Below, piece by piece: positions 44,183 to 53,414 of a DNA stretch of 64,000 bases. Where the stretch lies: the NCBI GenBank assembly GCA_963747735.1, contig CAVVGE010000018.1, positions 6,895 through 70,894 on the forward strand. Direction: 5' to 3'. The first letter of the stretch is position 1, and the number at the start of each line of letters is the position of its first letter. The translations under genes and the position numbers were made by a program. Under the pieces are notes generated by a model. That model was not told where the DNA came from. It ran no database searches and worked only from the letters and a program-made list of their open reading frames with translations. The DNA is from AP-15 sp963747735 (GTDB lineage: Bacteria > Pseudomonadota > Alphaproteobacteria > ATCC43930 > CGMCC-115725).

Positions 44183-44929
44183 TTGTTGACCCATCCGATG
44201 CTTGATCAGCTGCACCAGCTCGGGCTTTCCGGAATGGCCCAGGCTTTCGCCGAACTCGAAGCCTCCGGCGAGGGGGCGATCCTCACCCATGCCGATTGGC
44301 TCGGCTTGCTGGTCGATCGTGAGGTCACCCATCGCCGCGACAAACGCCTCACGGCTCGGCTGCGCTATGCCCGATTGCGCCACAATGCCGTCGTCGAAGA
44401 CGTCGATTATCGAGTTCATCGCGGCCTCGATCGGGCGCTGTTCCACAAACTCGCCGCCGGCGAGTGGATCGACGCGCACGACAATCTGATCCTGTGCGGG
44501 CCGACCGGCGTCGGCAAAAGCTGGCTTGCCTGTGCCCTCGGCCACAAAGCTTGCCGCGACAACCGCTCGGTTTTGTATCAGCGCGTCCCCAAGCTGTTCG
44601 CCGATCTCGCCCTGGCCCGCGGCGACGGCCGCTATGCCCGCATCATGCGCACCCTCAACGGCGCTCAGCTCCTGATCCTCGACGATTGGGGCCTCGAACC
44701 GCTCGACGGCGGCGCTCGCCGCGATCTCTACGAGATCCTTGAAGAACGCTACGACCGCCGCTCGACCATCCTCACCAGCCAGGTCCCTATCGACAAATGG
44801 CATGCGGTGATCGGCGACCCGACCTATGCCGACGCCATCCTCGACCGGCTCGTCCACAATGCCCATCGCATCGACCTCGCCGGCGACAGCCTGCGCCGCA
44901 CCCGACCGAGACCAGCCGCAAAGGATTGA
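44183..44929 (+). CDS. istB: IS21 helper ATPase IstB
   Basis: A 248-residue AAA+ ATPase. TTG at 44183 or the ATG at 44198 starts the gene, after AAGGAGAATGG. Walker A is LILCGPTGVGKSWLACALG and Walker B is LLILDDWGLEPLDGGA; STILTSQVPIDKWHAVIGDP is the sensor region. IstB shapes target DNA for IstA (family knowledge). The frame is intact. It starts 21 bp after the istA stop. Confidence 0.95.
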   Translation: MLTHPMLDQLHQLGLSGMAQAFAELEASGEGAILTHADWLGLLVDREVTHRRDKRLTARLRYARLRHNAVVEDVDYRVHRGLDRALFHKLAAGEWIDAHDNLILCGPTGVGKSWLACALGHKACRDNRSVLYQRVPKLFADLALARGDGRYARIMRTLNGAQLLILDDWGLEPLDGGARRDLYEILEERYDRRSTILTSQVPIDKWHAVIGDPTYADAILDRLVHNAHRIDLAGDSLRRTRPRPAAKD

Positions 44930-45049
44930 CCCGCAGCTCGCTTCTCGCCAAAAACCAAACACCAGCAGGACGCCCCAGCGGACGACATCATGTCGGAGCA
45001 GCGAGCGACATGATCTCGGAATGACCGAGCGACATCGCCGGAATCAGCA

Positions 45050-45230
45050 CCACTGACAACCCGTCGTCAGCAGATACAGCATCGCATTGACAACTTGCCG
45101 CATCGGGGTGGAGCGCGGCCGCCCCAACTGCTTCGGCAACGGCAATAAAGCTTCGATCTGTTGCCCATTCGGTGTCGGTCACGTCGCTTGCATAGCGAAG
45201 ACCATCGCGGCGATACTCTGCTAACCCCAC
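45050..45230 (-). pseudogene. IS5-family transposase, N-terminal part
   Basis: From about 45224 the reading EYRRDGLRYASDVTDTEW and, after a frame change, GRPRSTPMRQVVNAMLYLLT, TGCQW matches the DUF4096 N-terminus of IS5-type transposases. It ends exactly at the IS21 target duplication; the next residues (QWRLLPKEF) are at 42409. The natural first residues and the inverted repeat are missing next to the carbonic anhydrase stop codon. Confidence 0.8.
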
Positions 45231-45235
45231 TTGCT

Positions 45236-46000
45236 TCAGCGGCTAGCGAGCAGGAAGCGCCGACCTTGTGGGCGTACCGGCCGAGCGTTCATCGGATACA
45301 TCGCGGCGAATGTCTTGAGTTGGTCGGCCGAGATCTCAATCGGCGCCGCGAACACCACCCAGCGCACTACCTCCGAACAGGGCGGGGTGGTCAGGGAGCC
45401 GGCATAGGTGAAGTATCTCCGTTCGCGCGGGAGCAGGCCGTAGGGGCCCCAGTTGACGCCCTGCAGCTGTTCCGGGCCTTCCTCCTTTGGTGCCGCCTTC
45501 CATACCGCTTCGATGATCGGGTTCGCCTTACCCGGCTTGATGAACGCGCCGAGTACGGCAAGTTGACCCGAGGCATGACGGTGAACCAGATGCAGCTCCA
45601 TCGCGAACGGGTTGCCGGCAAAGAGGTGCTCGCTTGGGTGATGAAAATGGTACTGGAGCAGCGTATAGCGGTCCTTGCCGATGGCGATCTCGCTGCCGGG
45701 CTGGAAATTGACCTGGATCGTGTGGCCGTTGTTGATGACTCGCAGCGGCTGCGGTTTGTAGGAAACCTCGATCTGGGGCAAATCAGCCGGAACCGCGCCG
45801 GTAAGATCGATCGGCGATTGCTCGCTGCCGGCAGTGCAGACCTTGGCTTCGGGGGCAAGCTCGCCCCAATGGTCCGGCCCCTGTGCGCCGGAGTACGTCC
45901 AATGCGCCTCCTCAGCCGTCGCGCGCGCCAAGCTGGCGCAGATCGAGCAAATCACTACCACCCCGCCGCCGGCCGTCCGGAAGAAGCCTCTTCTGTCCAT
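45236..46000 (-). CDS. Alpha-type carbonic anhydrase, Tat-exported
   Basis: A 254-residue periplasmic zinc enzyme that hydrates CO2. The N-terminus MDRRGFFRTAGGGVVVICSI is twin-arginine-like. The body has HWTYSGAQGPDHWGELAP, SEQSPIDLTGAVPADL, the zinc ligands in LLQYHFHHPSEHLFAG (HFH) and MELHLVHRHASG (H), and the TTPPCSEVVRWVVFAAPIEI substrate pocket. All motifs are intact. It stands alone between IS5 and IS1182-like remnants. A cysteine pair (VCTAG, PPCSE) fits the usual disulfide. Confidence 0.95.
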   Translation of the reverse strand: MDRRGFFRTAGGGVVVICSICASLARATAEEAHWTYSGAQGPDHWGELAPEAKVCTAGSEQSPIDLTGAVPADLPQIEVSYKPQPLRVINNGHTIQVNFQPGSEIAIGKDRYTLLQYHFHHPSEHLFAGNPFAMELHLVHRHASGQLAVLGAFIKPGKANPIIEAVWKAAPKEEGPEQLQGVNWGPYGLLPRERRYFTYAGSLTTPPCSEVVRWVVFAAPIEISADQLKTFAAMYPMNARPVRPQGRRFLLASR

Positions 46001-46308
46001 CCTCGCTCACACCTAATCCCGATTATTCGGCGGATTCCCGCCAAAACGCTGTCGCTTAAGGACCAGAGCCTTGCAGCATACCGTCTGCGAGGGATCACCG
46101 CCAATCACCCGGAATGGATACGTGTGCCCCGGCACGGGCCGCTTCATTAACCCTAGCAGCCTGTCGGACTCGGAGTTGCGGCTGATGTCTTGATCAACAT
46201 CGTAGCGCGTGGCGCTGCTGACGGGGCGGTCAGATCGTCGGATCGGCGGTTACCGGGGCCCGAATCGGGTGTTGGCGGCGGCGCTCGGCGCCAGGCGGGC
46301 TCAATCGC
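46001..46308. other. 308-bp region without a recognised gene
   Basis: Upstream of the carbonic anhydrase. No gene recognised; it probably holds that gene's promoter near 46010-46060. The right part borders a transposase remnant. Confidence 0.3.
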
Positions 46309-46480
46309 TCAACGGGGTGTGGTGCACAGGGCGAACATTCGCTTCAGATTCCACACCATTGCCACGAGGCTCCACTCGCCGGTGACGCGATCGAGGCCGC
46401 GCAGGGAGAATTGCCTGAACCCCATGACCGACTTGATGATGCCGAACACCGGTTCGGGGGTCTGCTTGCGCAGGGATGAC
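46309..46480 (-). pseudogene. IS1182-like transposase, C-terminal fragment
   Basis: The minus strand reads KQTPEPVFGIIKSVMGFRQF, SLRGLDRVTGEWSLVAMVWN, LKRMFAL and a stop at 46309. This is the C-terminal end of DDE transposases of the IS1182 type (VEPVFGxIKxxxGFRxFLLRGLxxVxGEWxLxxxxxNLxR). The rest of the gene is absent. Confidence 0.7.
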
Positions 46481-46656
46481 GGGTTTCGGCGTACCGCTCG
46501 GGTCCGCTTCGCGTCCTACAATGCCGGTGGTTCCGACCGGCGATGTTGCCCGGTAGATCCGACGCGAGAAGCCGCATAGGCGGTTGTCTTGGTTGACGCT
46601 CGCTCAATTGATCGGTTCAATGTCGACGTGCACTGCGGCCCTCAGGGGGAGCGGAC

Positions 46657-47055
46657 GTGCCTATTTGGCGCTGTGGAAGCATTGAACGTCGCCTGGCGGT
46701 GACGGCGATCTGCGGAGTGACATGTATCGCTGTTTCCGCATCACCTCTGAGGGCCGACAATGCGGCCGACGGCATTTACATTGGTAAAAGATTGGGGAAA
46801 AACGCGTCGTGTCAACCGGTCGAGGATAATGTGTCTGTCGTCGTAAGAGGTCACGTATTGGAATTCACGAATGACAGGCTCATTAATAAGCAAATACAAT
46901 TTAATCTTAAGCCCGATGGATCTTTCAACCAAGTTCATGTCGATATCGGCGGCTCCGTCGTAAGCATTAAAGGGCAGATAACAGACGGTGTACTGGACGC
47001 CCAGGTTGACGATAACACCTGCAAATATCAATGGCACCTAACGAAAAAACAATAG
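46657..47055 (+). CDS. Small exported protein of unknown function
   Basis: A 132-residue protein. The N-terminus has a signal-like hydrophobic stretch (RLAVTAICGVTCIAVSASPL, cut at ADN). The mature part has alternating strands: GIYIGKRLGKNASCQPVEDN, VSVVVRGHVLEFTNDRLINK, VHVDIGGSVVSIKGQITDGV, DAQVDDNTCKYQWHLTKK. The two cysteines (ASC and NTC) could pair. Base composition is AT-richer than its surroundings, a hint of separate origin. I recognise no family. Confidence 0.6.
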   Translation: MPIWRCGSIERRLAVTAICGVTCIAVSASPLRADNAADGIYIGKRLGKNASCQPVEDNVSVVVRGHVLEFTNDRLINKQIQFNLKPDGSFNQVHVDIGGSVVSIKGQITDGVLDAQVDDNTCKYQWHLTKKQ

Positions 47056-47227
47056 GACCCGAAATTTAACGAGCGCGGTATAAGCTCAAACGAAGACCGC
47101 TGGGCACCGAGTGAACCGGGAGCCTTGTCCCTTGAAGTGCCTCAGGACCAGCGAAGCCGATGGCTCGCGCCGGTCCTCGGGCGCGCGGCCGAGCGAATTT
47201 TTAGCGCAACTCCGATCGTGCTCCGAT

Positions 47228-47719
47228 TTATGCGACCTTTTGCCAGCTTAGCCGGAAGCTGCAATTGACGCTCGATACCTTGCCGCTCAGCACATGGGTC
47301 ACAGTATCGAAATCGCCGTCGAAATCCTCGTCAACTTGCACGGGTTTTACCTGCCCCGTTACCGTAGCGCCATAACCGCTGTGCATCGTCAAGTGACCTT
47401 GTGGCGTTACGTATCCCGAGAATGTAATTCCGAGCGCCTCGAATTGCGCCAAGCCATTGGTGATCGTCAGTGTCGGTTGTTGCGGAATAACCTGACAAGG
47501 GGTTGGGTTCGGGTCGGCGACCTTCAGTCCGGTGCCGGAGATATGGGCGCTCTGGGTGAACGTCCCCTTATACGTGCCATCGAACGCAGTGATGGTATCG
47601 CCGGCGGAGCCGCCCACATGGGCGGCGGCCGCGGTCTGATCCGGCCTTAGCCATGTCCCGGTGGAGTCGCTGCACGCAAACAGCGCCATCGAAGCGCAGA
47701 TCACGATCGCATGCTTCAT
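47228..47719 (-). CDS. Small lipoprotein, paralogue of 35507-35956
   Basis: A 163-residue protein with a lipoprotein signal MKHAIVICASMALFAC (lipobox LFAC). It shares TAFDGTYKGTF, CQVIPQQPTLTITNGLAQFE, TFSGYVTPQGHLTMHSGYGA and a final SVNCSFRLSWQKV with the 35507 lipoprotein. Both have two mature cysteines at matching places. An acidic insert (VDEDFDGDFDTVT) is unique to this copy. Predicted beta-rich and anchored to a membrane. Function unknown. Confidence 0.7.
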   Translation of the reverse strand: MKHAIVICASMALFACSDSTGTWLRPDQTAAAAHVGGSAGDTITAFDGTYKGTFTQSAHISGTGLKVADPNPTPCQVIPQQPTLTITNGLAQFEALGITFSGYVTPQGHLTMHSGYGATVTGQVKPVQVDEDFDGDFDTVTHVLSGKVSSVNCSFRLSWQKVA

Positions 47720-48024
47720 CTTGGTCTCCTTGCCTTATTGGCGCTCATCCTTCCCCGTCTTTGAGCGATCTTGAGGGAATCGCACGTCTTGATGCGGCAC
47801 AATGCCGCATGCTGCTCGATCGCGGTTGCGGCATAATGCCGCAGTCTGCCGGCGGCTTAGCCAGACGGGAAAGGAGAACCCCCGCGCTTCTGTTTATACA
47901 CAGACAATCCTGACGTCCGGCCGCTTACCGAAATCTTACCTCATTCCCGCAATAAGTTACCAGGGACAAAGCATAACGCGTACCTCACCTTTGTCGAAAA
48001 ATCAACCAATGCGGAGGCAGAGCC
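47720..48024. other. 305-bp region without a recognised gene
   Basis: Divergent promoters for the lipoprotein (left) and the small exported gene (right) are expected here. A short direct repeat GCGGCA(C/T)AATGCCGCA occurs twice (near 47797 and 47828), a 6-bp palindrome-like motif that could bind a regulator. No gene seen. Confidence 0.35.
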
Positions 48025-48330
48025 ATGAGAATCTACGACGCATCCGAACGGCGCAACGAGCGGATCCCTGAATTCGCCATGAGAGCGATCGTGACCATTG
48101 GGGCATCCATGATCATTTTCGGTATGATCGTCGGCACGACCATCTCGACGAAGGCAGAAACTGCCAAGGTAATGGATCAGGCATCCGCTGACGGCTCGTT
48201 CATCATCGCCCAGACCAACGGGATGGAGCGGCGCGGGAACCGCCGGGACACCCGGCAGGACTGCCGTCAGGCGAATGGGGCGGTCGGCGCGGACAAGCGC
48301 AACTGCAAACAGCAGGGTTGCCAGAACTAG
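48025..48330 (+). CDS. Small exported basic protein, QTNG family (copy 2)
   Basis: A 101-residue protein. The ATG at 48025 has GGAGGCAGAG upstream. A hydrophobic segment (AIVTIGASMIIFGMIVGTTI) follows 20 polar residues, then IIAQTNGMERRGNRRDTRQD and CRQANGAVGADKRNCKQQGC. The 28712 protein has the same tail, nearly identical over about 45 residues. The tail is Arg/Asn/Gln-rich and has two conserved cysteines. The next gene is the broken AI-2E permease, just as an AI-2E gene lies in the 28-33 kb block. Confidence 0.65.
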   Translation: MRIYDASERRNERIPEFAMRAIVTIGASMIIFGMIVGTTISTKAETAKVMDQASADGSFIIAQTNGMERRGNRRDTRQDCRQANGAVGADKRNCKQQGCQN

Positions 48331-48559
48331 TCGCGGACACTGCCAATCAAGCCGACGCAAGCTCCACCGGCACAAGGCCAGCAGCAGCCCGCACAAAAGC
48401 CGCAGCTAGCCGGCAGGCCAAGCGCGGACTGGTCATGGCAGATGAATTCCGCCCGCCAAGCAAACGATATGGCGGTCGTGAACGGCTTCACGGGTGCGGC
48501 GCTAGCGACGGCCGCATGGCCGATACGTCAAGCTTTGGTCGGCATGGAGTGGGACGCGG

Positions 48560-48880
48560 AGTCGCCGCCACGATCTTGCTGACTGCTCGCGCTCATGGTG
48601 GTCGTTTTGCCGATGCTGGTGGTTGCACCGCACCTCGCCGGCCAAATGGTTCACGGAACACGACGTGTGCGGGCGTATTTTGCGGCGACGCCCAAGCAGC
48701 CGGCTTGGATCAAAAACCTGCCTTTTTTCGGCCGCCGTCTTGCAGTCGCGTGGAATCGTGTGGTCGAAGTCAAGGGCGACCTGAGGACATTACTGGAGCC
48801 TTACACGGCAGATATCCAGCAAATGATGATCGGCGCGGCGCATGCATTGGCCGACAGCATAGTACAGGTGCTTCTCTCGC
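48560..48880 (+). pseudogene. AI-2E family permease fragment cut by IS110
   Basis: After a frame change, ALMVVVLPMLVVAPHLAGQM, then FAATPKQPAWIKNLPFFGRR, LAVAWNRVVEVKGDLRTLLE and IGAAHALADSIVQVLLS read as the N-terminal third of an AI-2E permease. Traces of its start lie in other frames from 48450. The reading stops at about 48880, where the IS110 transposase begins on the other strand. The C-terminal part is not found beyond the insertion. Confidence 0.75.
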
Positions 48881-49971
48881 CGCGCTTTTTCCAGGCCCTG
48901 GACAATCAGAACCGTCTTGCGCACGCCCTGAACTCCGGTGCGGGAGCGATACCATTGGGAGAGTGCGCTATCCTTCTGGAACAGCAGGAACCGCCAGGCG
49001 AGCTGGACCAGCCCCCGCCGAACCCTGGCATTGCCCGCTTTGGCCAAACCTTTCTCTCGCCGTTTGGAACCACTTTCGTCCGGCGAGCCGGTCAGCCCGG
49101 CGTAGCGTGCCACTGCCCTACGGTCGCGTAGGTTGCGAGACAGCACCTCCTGTACGAGCATGTCCGCAGTTTCCACGCCCACGCCGACGATGCTGGCCAA
49201 TAGCCGCACCATTGCGTTCGGCCCAGTTGCCGGCGCCTCTTCGACGCGCACCAATCGCGCCTGTTCGATCACGTCGATCTGCTCGCGCACCATCGCCAGC
49301 CGCGCCAGGTCGCGGCGGATCTCCTCAAGCGTATTCGGCGGGATCGGCAGGTCTTCAGGTGTGCGTAGCCCGTCCAGCTTCTTGGGCGCGCGGCGCAGCT
49401 CCGGCTTGAAGCCTCGGATGCCCAGCCGCACCAGCGCTGCCTTCATCCGGTTGATGATCCGGGTCCGCTCGCCAACCAGGTTCTCACGTTCGCGATGCGG
49501 GCGCTTGGCGTCCTCCTCTTCGATCGTCGGGACAGCGACCATCCCGCAATGTCCCCGCTCGCCGCGTAGCCAGCCCATGAAAACCCGCAGCAGCATCGCG
49601 GTATCGAGCCGGTCGGTTTTCGCCCGCCGGTGCTCGCGAGAGACGGCCACGCTGGAGGAGTGGATGACATGAACTTCGATGCCTTGCCCACGCAGCCATC
49701 GCGCCAGCCAAAAGCCATCGCGCCCAGCCTCGTACGCGACGGCGATCCGGTTGATGGTGCAGCCGCTCTTGGTCGCCTCGTCCCGCCAGCGTTGCAGAAG
49801 TCTGAGCAACCCTGCCTCGTCCGGCTCGAGCTTCTTCAACGGCTGGCGTTCAACACCTGGGACCACTCCGGCAACCAGCCAATTCGACAAACTCAGCTCG
49901 ATGACGGCCACCAGCGTCTGGTCCTGAACCAGAGGCGCCAAGGATCTGCTGAGGTCATTCCGATGTGTCAT
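48880..49971 (-). pseudogene. IS110-family transposase, 3'-truncated
   Basis: About 360 residues. The N-terminal DEDD domain has VAVIELSLSNWLVAGVVPGV (an unusual Glu where most have Asp), VAYEAGRDGFWLARWLRGQG, AKTDRLDTAMLLRVFMGWLR. The C-terminal transposase_20 domain has LASIVGVGVETADMLVQEVL, AVARYAGLTGSPDESG and GNARVRRGLVQLAWRFLLFQ with the catalytic Ser region. After RKTVLIV the family's last 30 or so residues (ALARKLLIALWR) are missing, and the frame runs into AI-2E antisense sequence. It is probably inactive. Confidence 0.8.
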
Positions 49972-50079
49972 CAGGCGCTCCGTTCGTGGCGTGATGCCGG
50001 ATCATGCCTTCCTTCCTGGCAGCCCCATAGCTTCTAACGAAACGCGCATTTTTGTAGCATAAGCGGACAGATCGGGAAC

Positions 50080-52815
50080 TCAGGCCGCGAGGAGCGCTGG
50101 ATCGGGGACCGGCCGCAGGGCCCTGAATCCGTCATGGTTTTCCGCCGCCTCGTTGGCAGACGACCAGACGTAGTCGCCGGTGAGATTGATGTGCTCCCAG
50201 CCCAGCGGCGACAGGTGGGCAAGAAGGTGGTCGGACACACCCTCAGTCTCGCGCAAGGCGTCGATCGCATGGTTCAGATAGCGGGTGTTCCACAGGGTGA
50301 TGGCCGTGACGAGGAGGTTGAGGCCGGAAGCGCGGTGCTGCTGATTTTCGTAGGTGCGGTCGCGAATTTCGCCGAGCCGATGAATAAAGACGGCGTGCGC
50401 CAGGCCGTTGCGTGACTCGCCCTTGTTCAGTTCGCGGCCGGTGTCGCGGCGCAGCCCCGGATCCTCGATCCAATCGAGCGTGAACAGGGTGCGCTCGAGC
50501 CGGCCCAGCTCGCGCAGCGCCGCGGCAACGCCGTTCTGCCGGGGGTAAGAGGCCAGCTGGCGCATGATCAGTGACGCCGTCACCGTGCCGGTCCGGATCG
50601 ACGCGGCGATCCGCAGGATATCCGGCCAGTGGGCGCGGATCAGCGCGAGGTTGATGCGGCCGGCGATCAGCGGTTCGAGCGCCGGATAGGCCGACGGCTT
50701 GACGAAGCTATAGAGCCGGCGGTGCTTCAAATCCGGGATGCGCGGCGCGAACTGAAAACCAAGCAGGGCAAGGAGCGCGAAGACGTGTTCCGAATCGCCG
50801 CCGCCGTCGGTGTGGTGGCGTTGGACCGTCACATCGCTCTGGTGATACAAGAGGCCGTCAAGGACATGCAGGGCTTCGCTTACCGTCGCCGCGATCACCT
50901 TGGTGTAGAGCGGGGCGAAGCGGTCGGAGAGGTGGGTGTAGAACTTGCTTCCCGGATCGTCGCCGTAATGGGCATTGAGGCGTCCCGCGGCGCGGCCGAA
51001 ACCACCGGCCCGGAAGAACTGGCCGTCCGACGAGGAGGCAAAGCCGCCCCCGAAGATCGCCGCCAGCGGCTCGCGCTGCTGGTGATCGACGAGGCGCCGC
51101 ACGGCGAGGGCGTAGGTCTCGTCGCGGATATGCCAATCGGCGACCCAGGCGAGCTGGCCGAGGCTGGCGATGGTGCAGGCCTCAGCCATGCGCGTCAGGC
51201 CGAGATTGAGGCCGTCGGCCAGGAGGCCCGCCATCAGGATTTGCGGGTCGGCGACGGTTTCGCCGCTGCGCAAATGCGTGAAGCAGTCGGTGAACAGCGT
51301 CCAGCGCGCCACCTCAGACAACAGGTCGGTGATGCGGATGCGCGGCAGCATCGCGTAGAGGCGGGCGCCGAGGGCCTCGGCTTCCGGCGGCGTCGATTTT
51401 TCGATCGGCGCGATCTTCAGCACCCCCTTCTCGAGCGAGATATCGGGCAGCAAGCCGCCCTTCGCCCTCACGTCGACCTCCGCCAGGCGCGCATCGAGAA
51501 GGGCGCTGCGGGCGGCGATGAAACGTTCGAAATCGCGATCGACCGCGACCGGCAAGGTGCCGTTTTCCAGCAGCTCCTGCAGAGCCTCCCGGGAGATCAG
51601 ATGCTCTGCGAAGGAGCGGTAGCGGCGGCTGCCGACAACCCAGACGTCACCGGCGCGCAACCGGCCGCACAGCTCCGACAGCACGCAGAACTCGTAATAA
51701 CGCCGATCGATCTCACCGCCAGGCATCACATACCGGGCCCATCGCTCGCGGATGAAGCCGGTCGGGGCGGATTTCGGCAGCTTCAGTGCCCCGGCCTCGT
51801 TCATACCGCGCAGGGTGTCAACCGCGCGCAGCAGCGAGGCGGCTGCCGGCACACCCTGGAAGGAGAAGGCTGCGAGAAAGGCCGGCGCCCAACGGCGCAT
51901 CGCGCCGTAGTGCTCACCCAGCCTCTCGTAGGCATCGAAGTCCTCCGGGCGCGCCAGCGCTTCCGCTTCGGCGACGCTCACGCGAAAGCGCTCCCACGGG
52001 ATGACCGCGGTGATCGCTGCGAACGGGTCCTGCTCGGTCTCGCGCGCCGCAATCAGCGCGGCGCCGACCCACGCGGGCATAGAGGCGGACCTTCTCGTTG
52101 ATGGCGCGGCCATCGGCCTGGAAGGCACGGGCATGTCGTGTCTCAGCCTTGGAGAACATCGTGCCGACAAGCCGCTCGAACAGGTCGATCGCCTGATCGG
52201 TCACGGCGGGGCCGAGATCGAGGGTAATGGCGGCCAGGGTGGCGTGGCGGCGCTGCCGTTCGTATCCAGCGAGATGCTGGGCCGTCGTCCGTCCAGCCTC
52301 CCGGGCGAGCTGCACAAGACGGCTCTGATGCACGCGATGCCCGCGCGCGGTGTCGTTGCCGATTGCCCGGACATGGTTCAGGCGTTCGATGAGGCCGAGC
52401 ATCGCGGTCGGCTTTGCCGCCTGCGGCATCTGCCTCAGCCAGCCGAGCCAGCTTTGGCCGGTTTCCGCCCGGCGTTGTGTCAGCGCAGCCGGTCCTGCAA
52501 TTCAGCGGCATGCCGGCGGCGGTTCTGCTCGGAGGCGAGATAGCCGTCGACCGCCTCCGGCCGCACATCGATCTGTTCGGCGACAAACGCGACCAGCGCC
52601 GCCGGCGGCCGCTCATTGGTCCGCAGCGACCGCCCCGGATGACGCAGGTAGCACAGCATCAGCGCATAACCGAGACGGCTATGATCGCCGCGGCAGCGCC
52701 GGATCATCGCGAGATCCGTCTTCGTCAGCATGTAATGGCGAACCAGCTCACGCGGCTCCGTAAGTGGATCGTACAGCGCGGCGATCTGGGTCTCGGTCAA
52801 TTGTTGTCGGCGCAT
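50080..52815 (-). pseudogene. tnpA: Tn3 transposase TnpA, frameshifted
   Basis: The start at 52815 (MRRQQLTETQIAALYDPLTE) opens the DUF4158 N-terminal domain, which meets a stop at 52480. It continues in a second frame as AMLGLIERLNHVRAIGNDTA and FERLVGTMFSKAETRHARAF, and from about 52080 in a third as a 690-residue open part with the Tn3 DDE core (QRHHTDGGGDSEHVFALLAL, GRELNKGESRNGLAHAVFIH) and the end SPLGWEHINLTGDYVW. Total about 910 residues, the family's usual size. Two lesions inactivate it. Confidence 0.9.
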
Positions 52816-53414
52816 CGCTCATGCTCCCCTGCGGCTTGGCGGTGGCAGACCAGCCGATCCGGGTGAGCGTGTCGATGAGCGTGCTGCGCTTGACCGCAAA
52901 GGTGCGGCAGACTGAGGCTTTCGTCGCCCCGCCGTCGAGCGCCGCGACGACCGCGGCCATCTTTTCGGTGTCGATCGCGACCGGGCGGCCGCCCCGTCGG
53001 CCGCGGCGCCGAGCAGCCGCAAGGCCGGCTTTCACCCGCTCCTGGATCAACGAGCGCTCGAATTGCGACAGCGCCCCAAAGACATGAAACAGGAATTCGC
53101 CCTGCGGCGTGGTGGTGTCCATCTGCTCGGTTAGAGATCGGAACGCGACCCCACGTTGCTTCAGGTCATTCACCGTCGCCAGCAGATGGGACAGCGATCG
53201 CCCGAGACGATCGAGCTTCCAAACCACAAAGCAATCGCCCGGCTTCAGGAAGTCCAGCGCCTTCGCAAGACCGGCACGATCATCGCGGCTACCGCTGGCG
53301 CGATCCTCGAACAGGTGCCGCTCATCAACCCCCGCCGCCAGCAGCGCGTCGCGCTGCAAATCCATCACTTGGCGATCCGCCGTCGCTCGAAACGCGCATG
53401 TAGCCGACCAGCAT
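52748..53414 (-). pseudogene. tnpR: Serine resolvase of the Tn3 element, frameshifted
   Basis: The ATG at 53414 gives MLVGYMRVSSDG with the nucleophilic Ser. One extra G (GGCGGAT) near 53378 breaks the frame, which resumes DRQVMDLQRDALLAAGVDER, and then VVWKLDRLGRSLSHLLATVN, GEFLFHVFGALSQFERSLIQ, ERVKAGLAAARRRGRRGGRP and a C-terminal helix-turn-helix. The 3' end overlaps the tnpA start by 68 bp. Except for the one base it is complete. Confidence 0.85.

Larger units (their letters stand above)
42410..45049 (+). mobile_element. IS21-family element with target duplication
   Basis: The ends TGCGGATTCCG (42410) and CGGAATCAGCA (to 45049) are inverted repeats with TG...CA termini. CCACTGAC flanks both sides (42402-42409, 45050-45057), an 8-bp duplication. 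Near both ends a sequence like ATTCCGGGATGA-TCGC is repeated several times (42425-42530 and, inverted, 44985-45045), the multiple transposase-binding sites typical of IS21. Contents: istA (frameshifted) and istB (intact). Length 2,640 bp. It is inserted in an IS5-family transposase gene. Confidence 0.9.
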
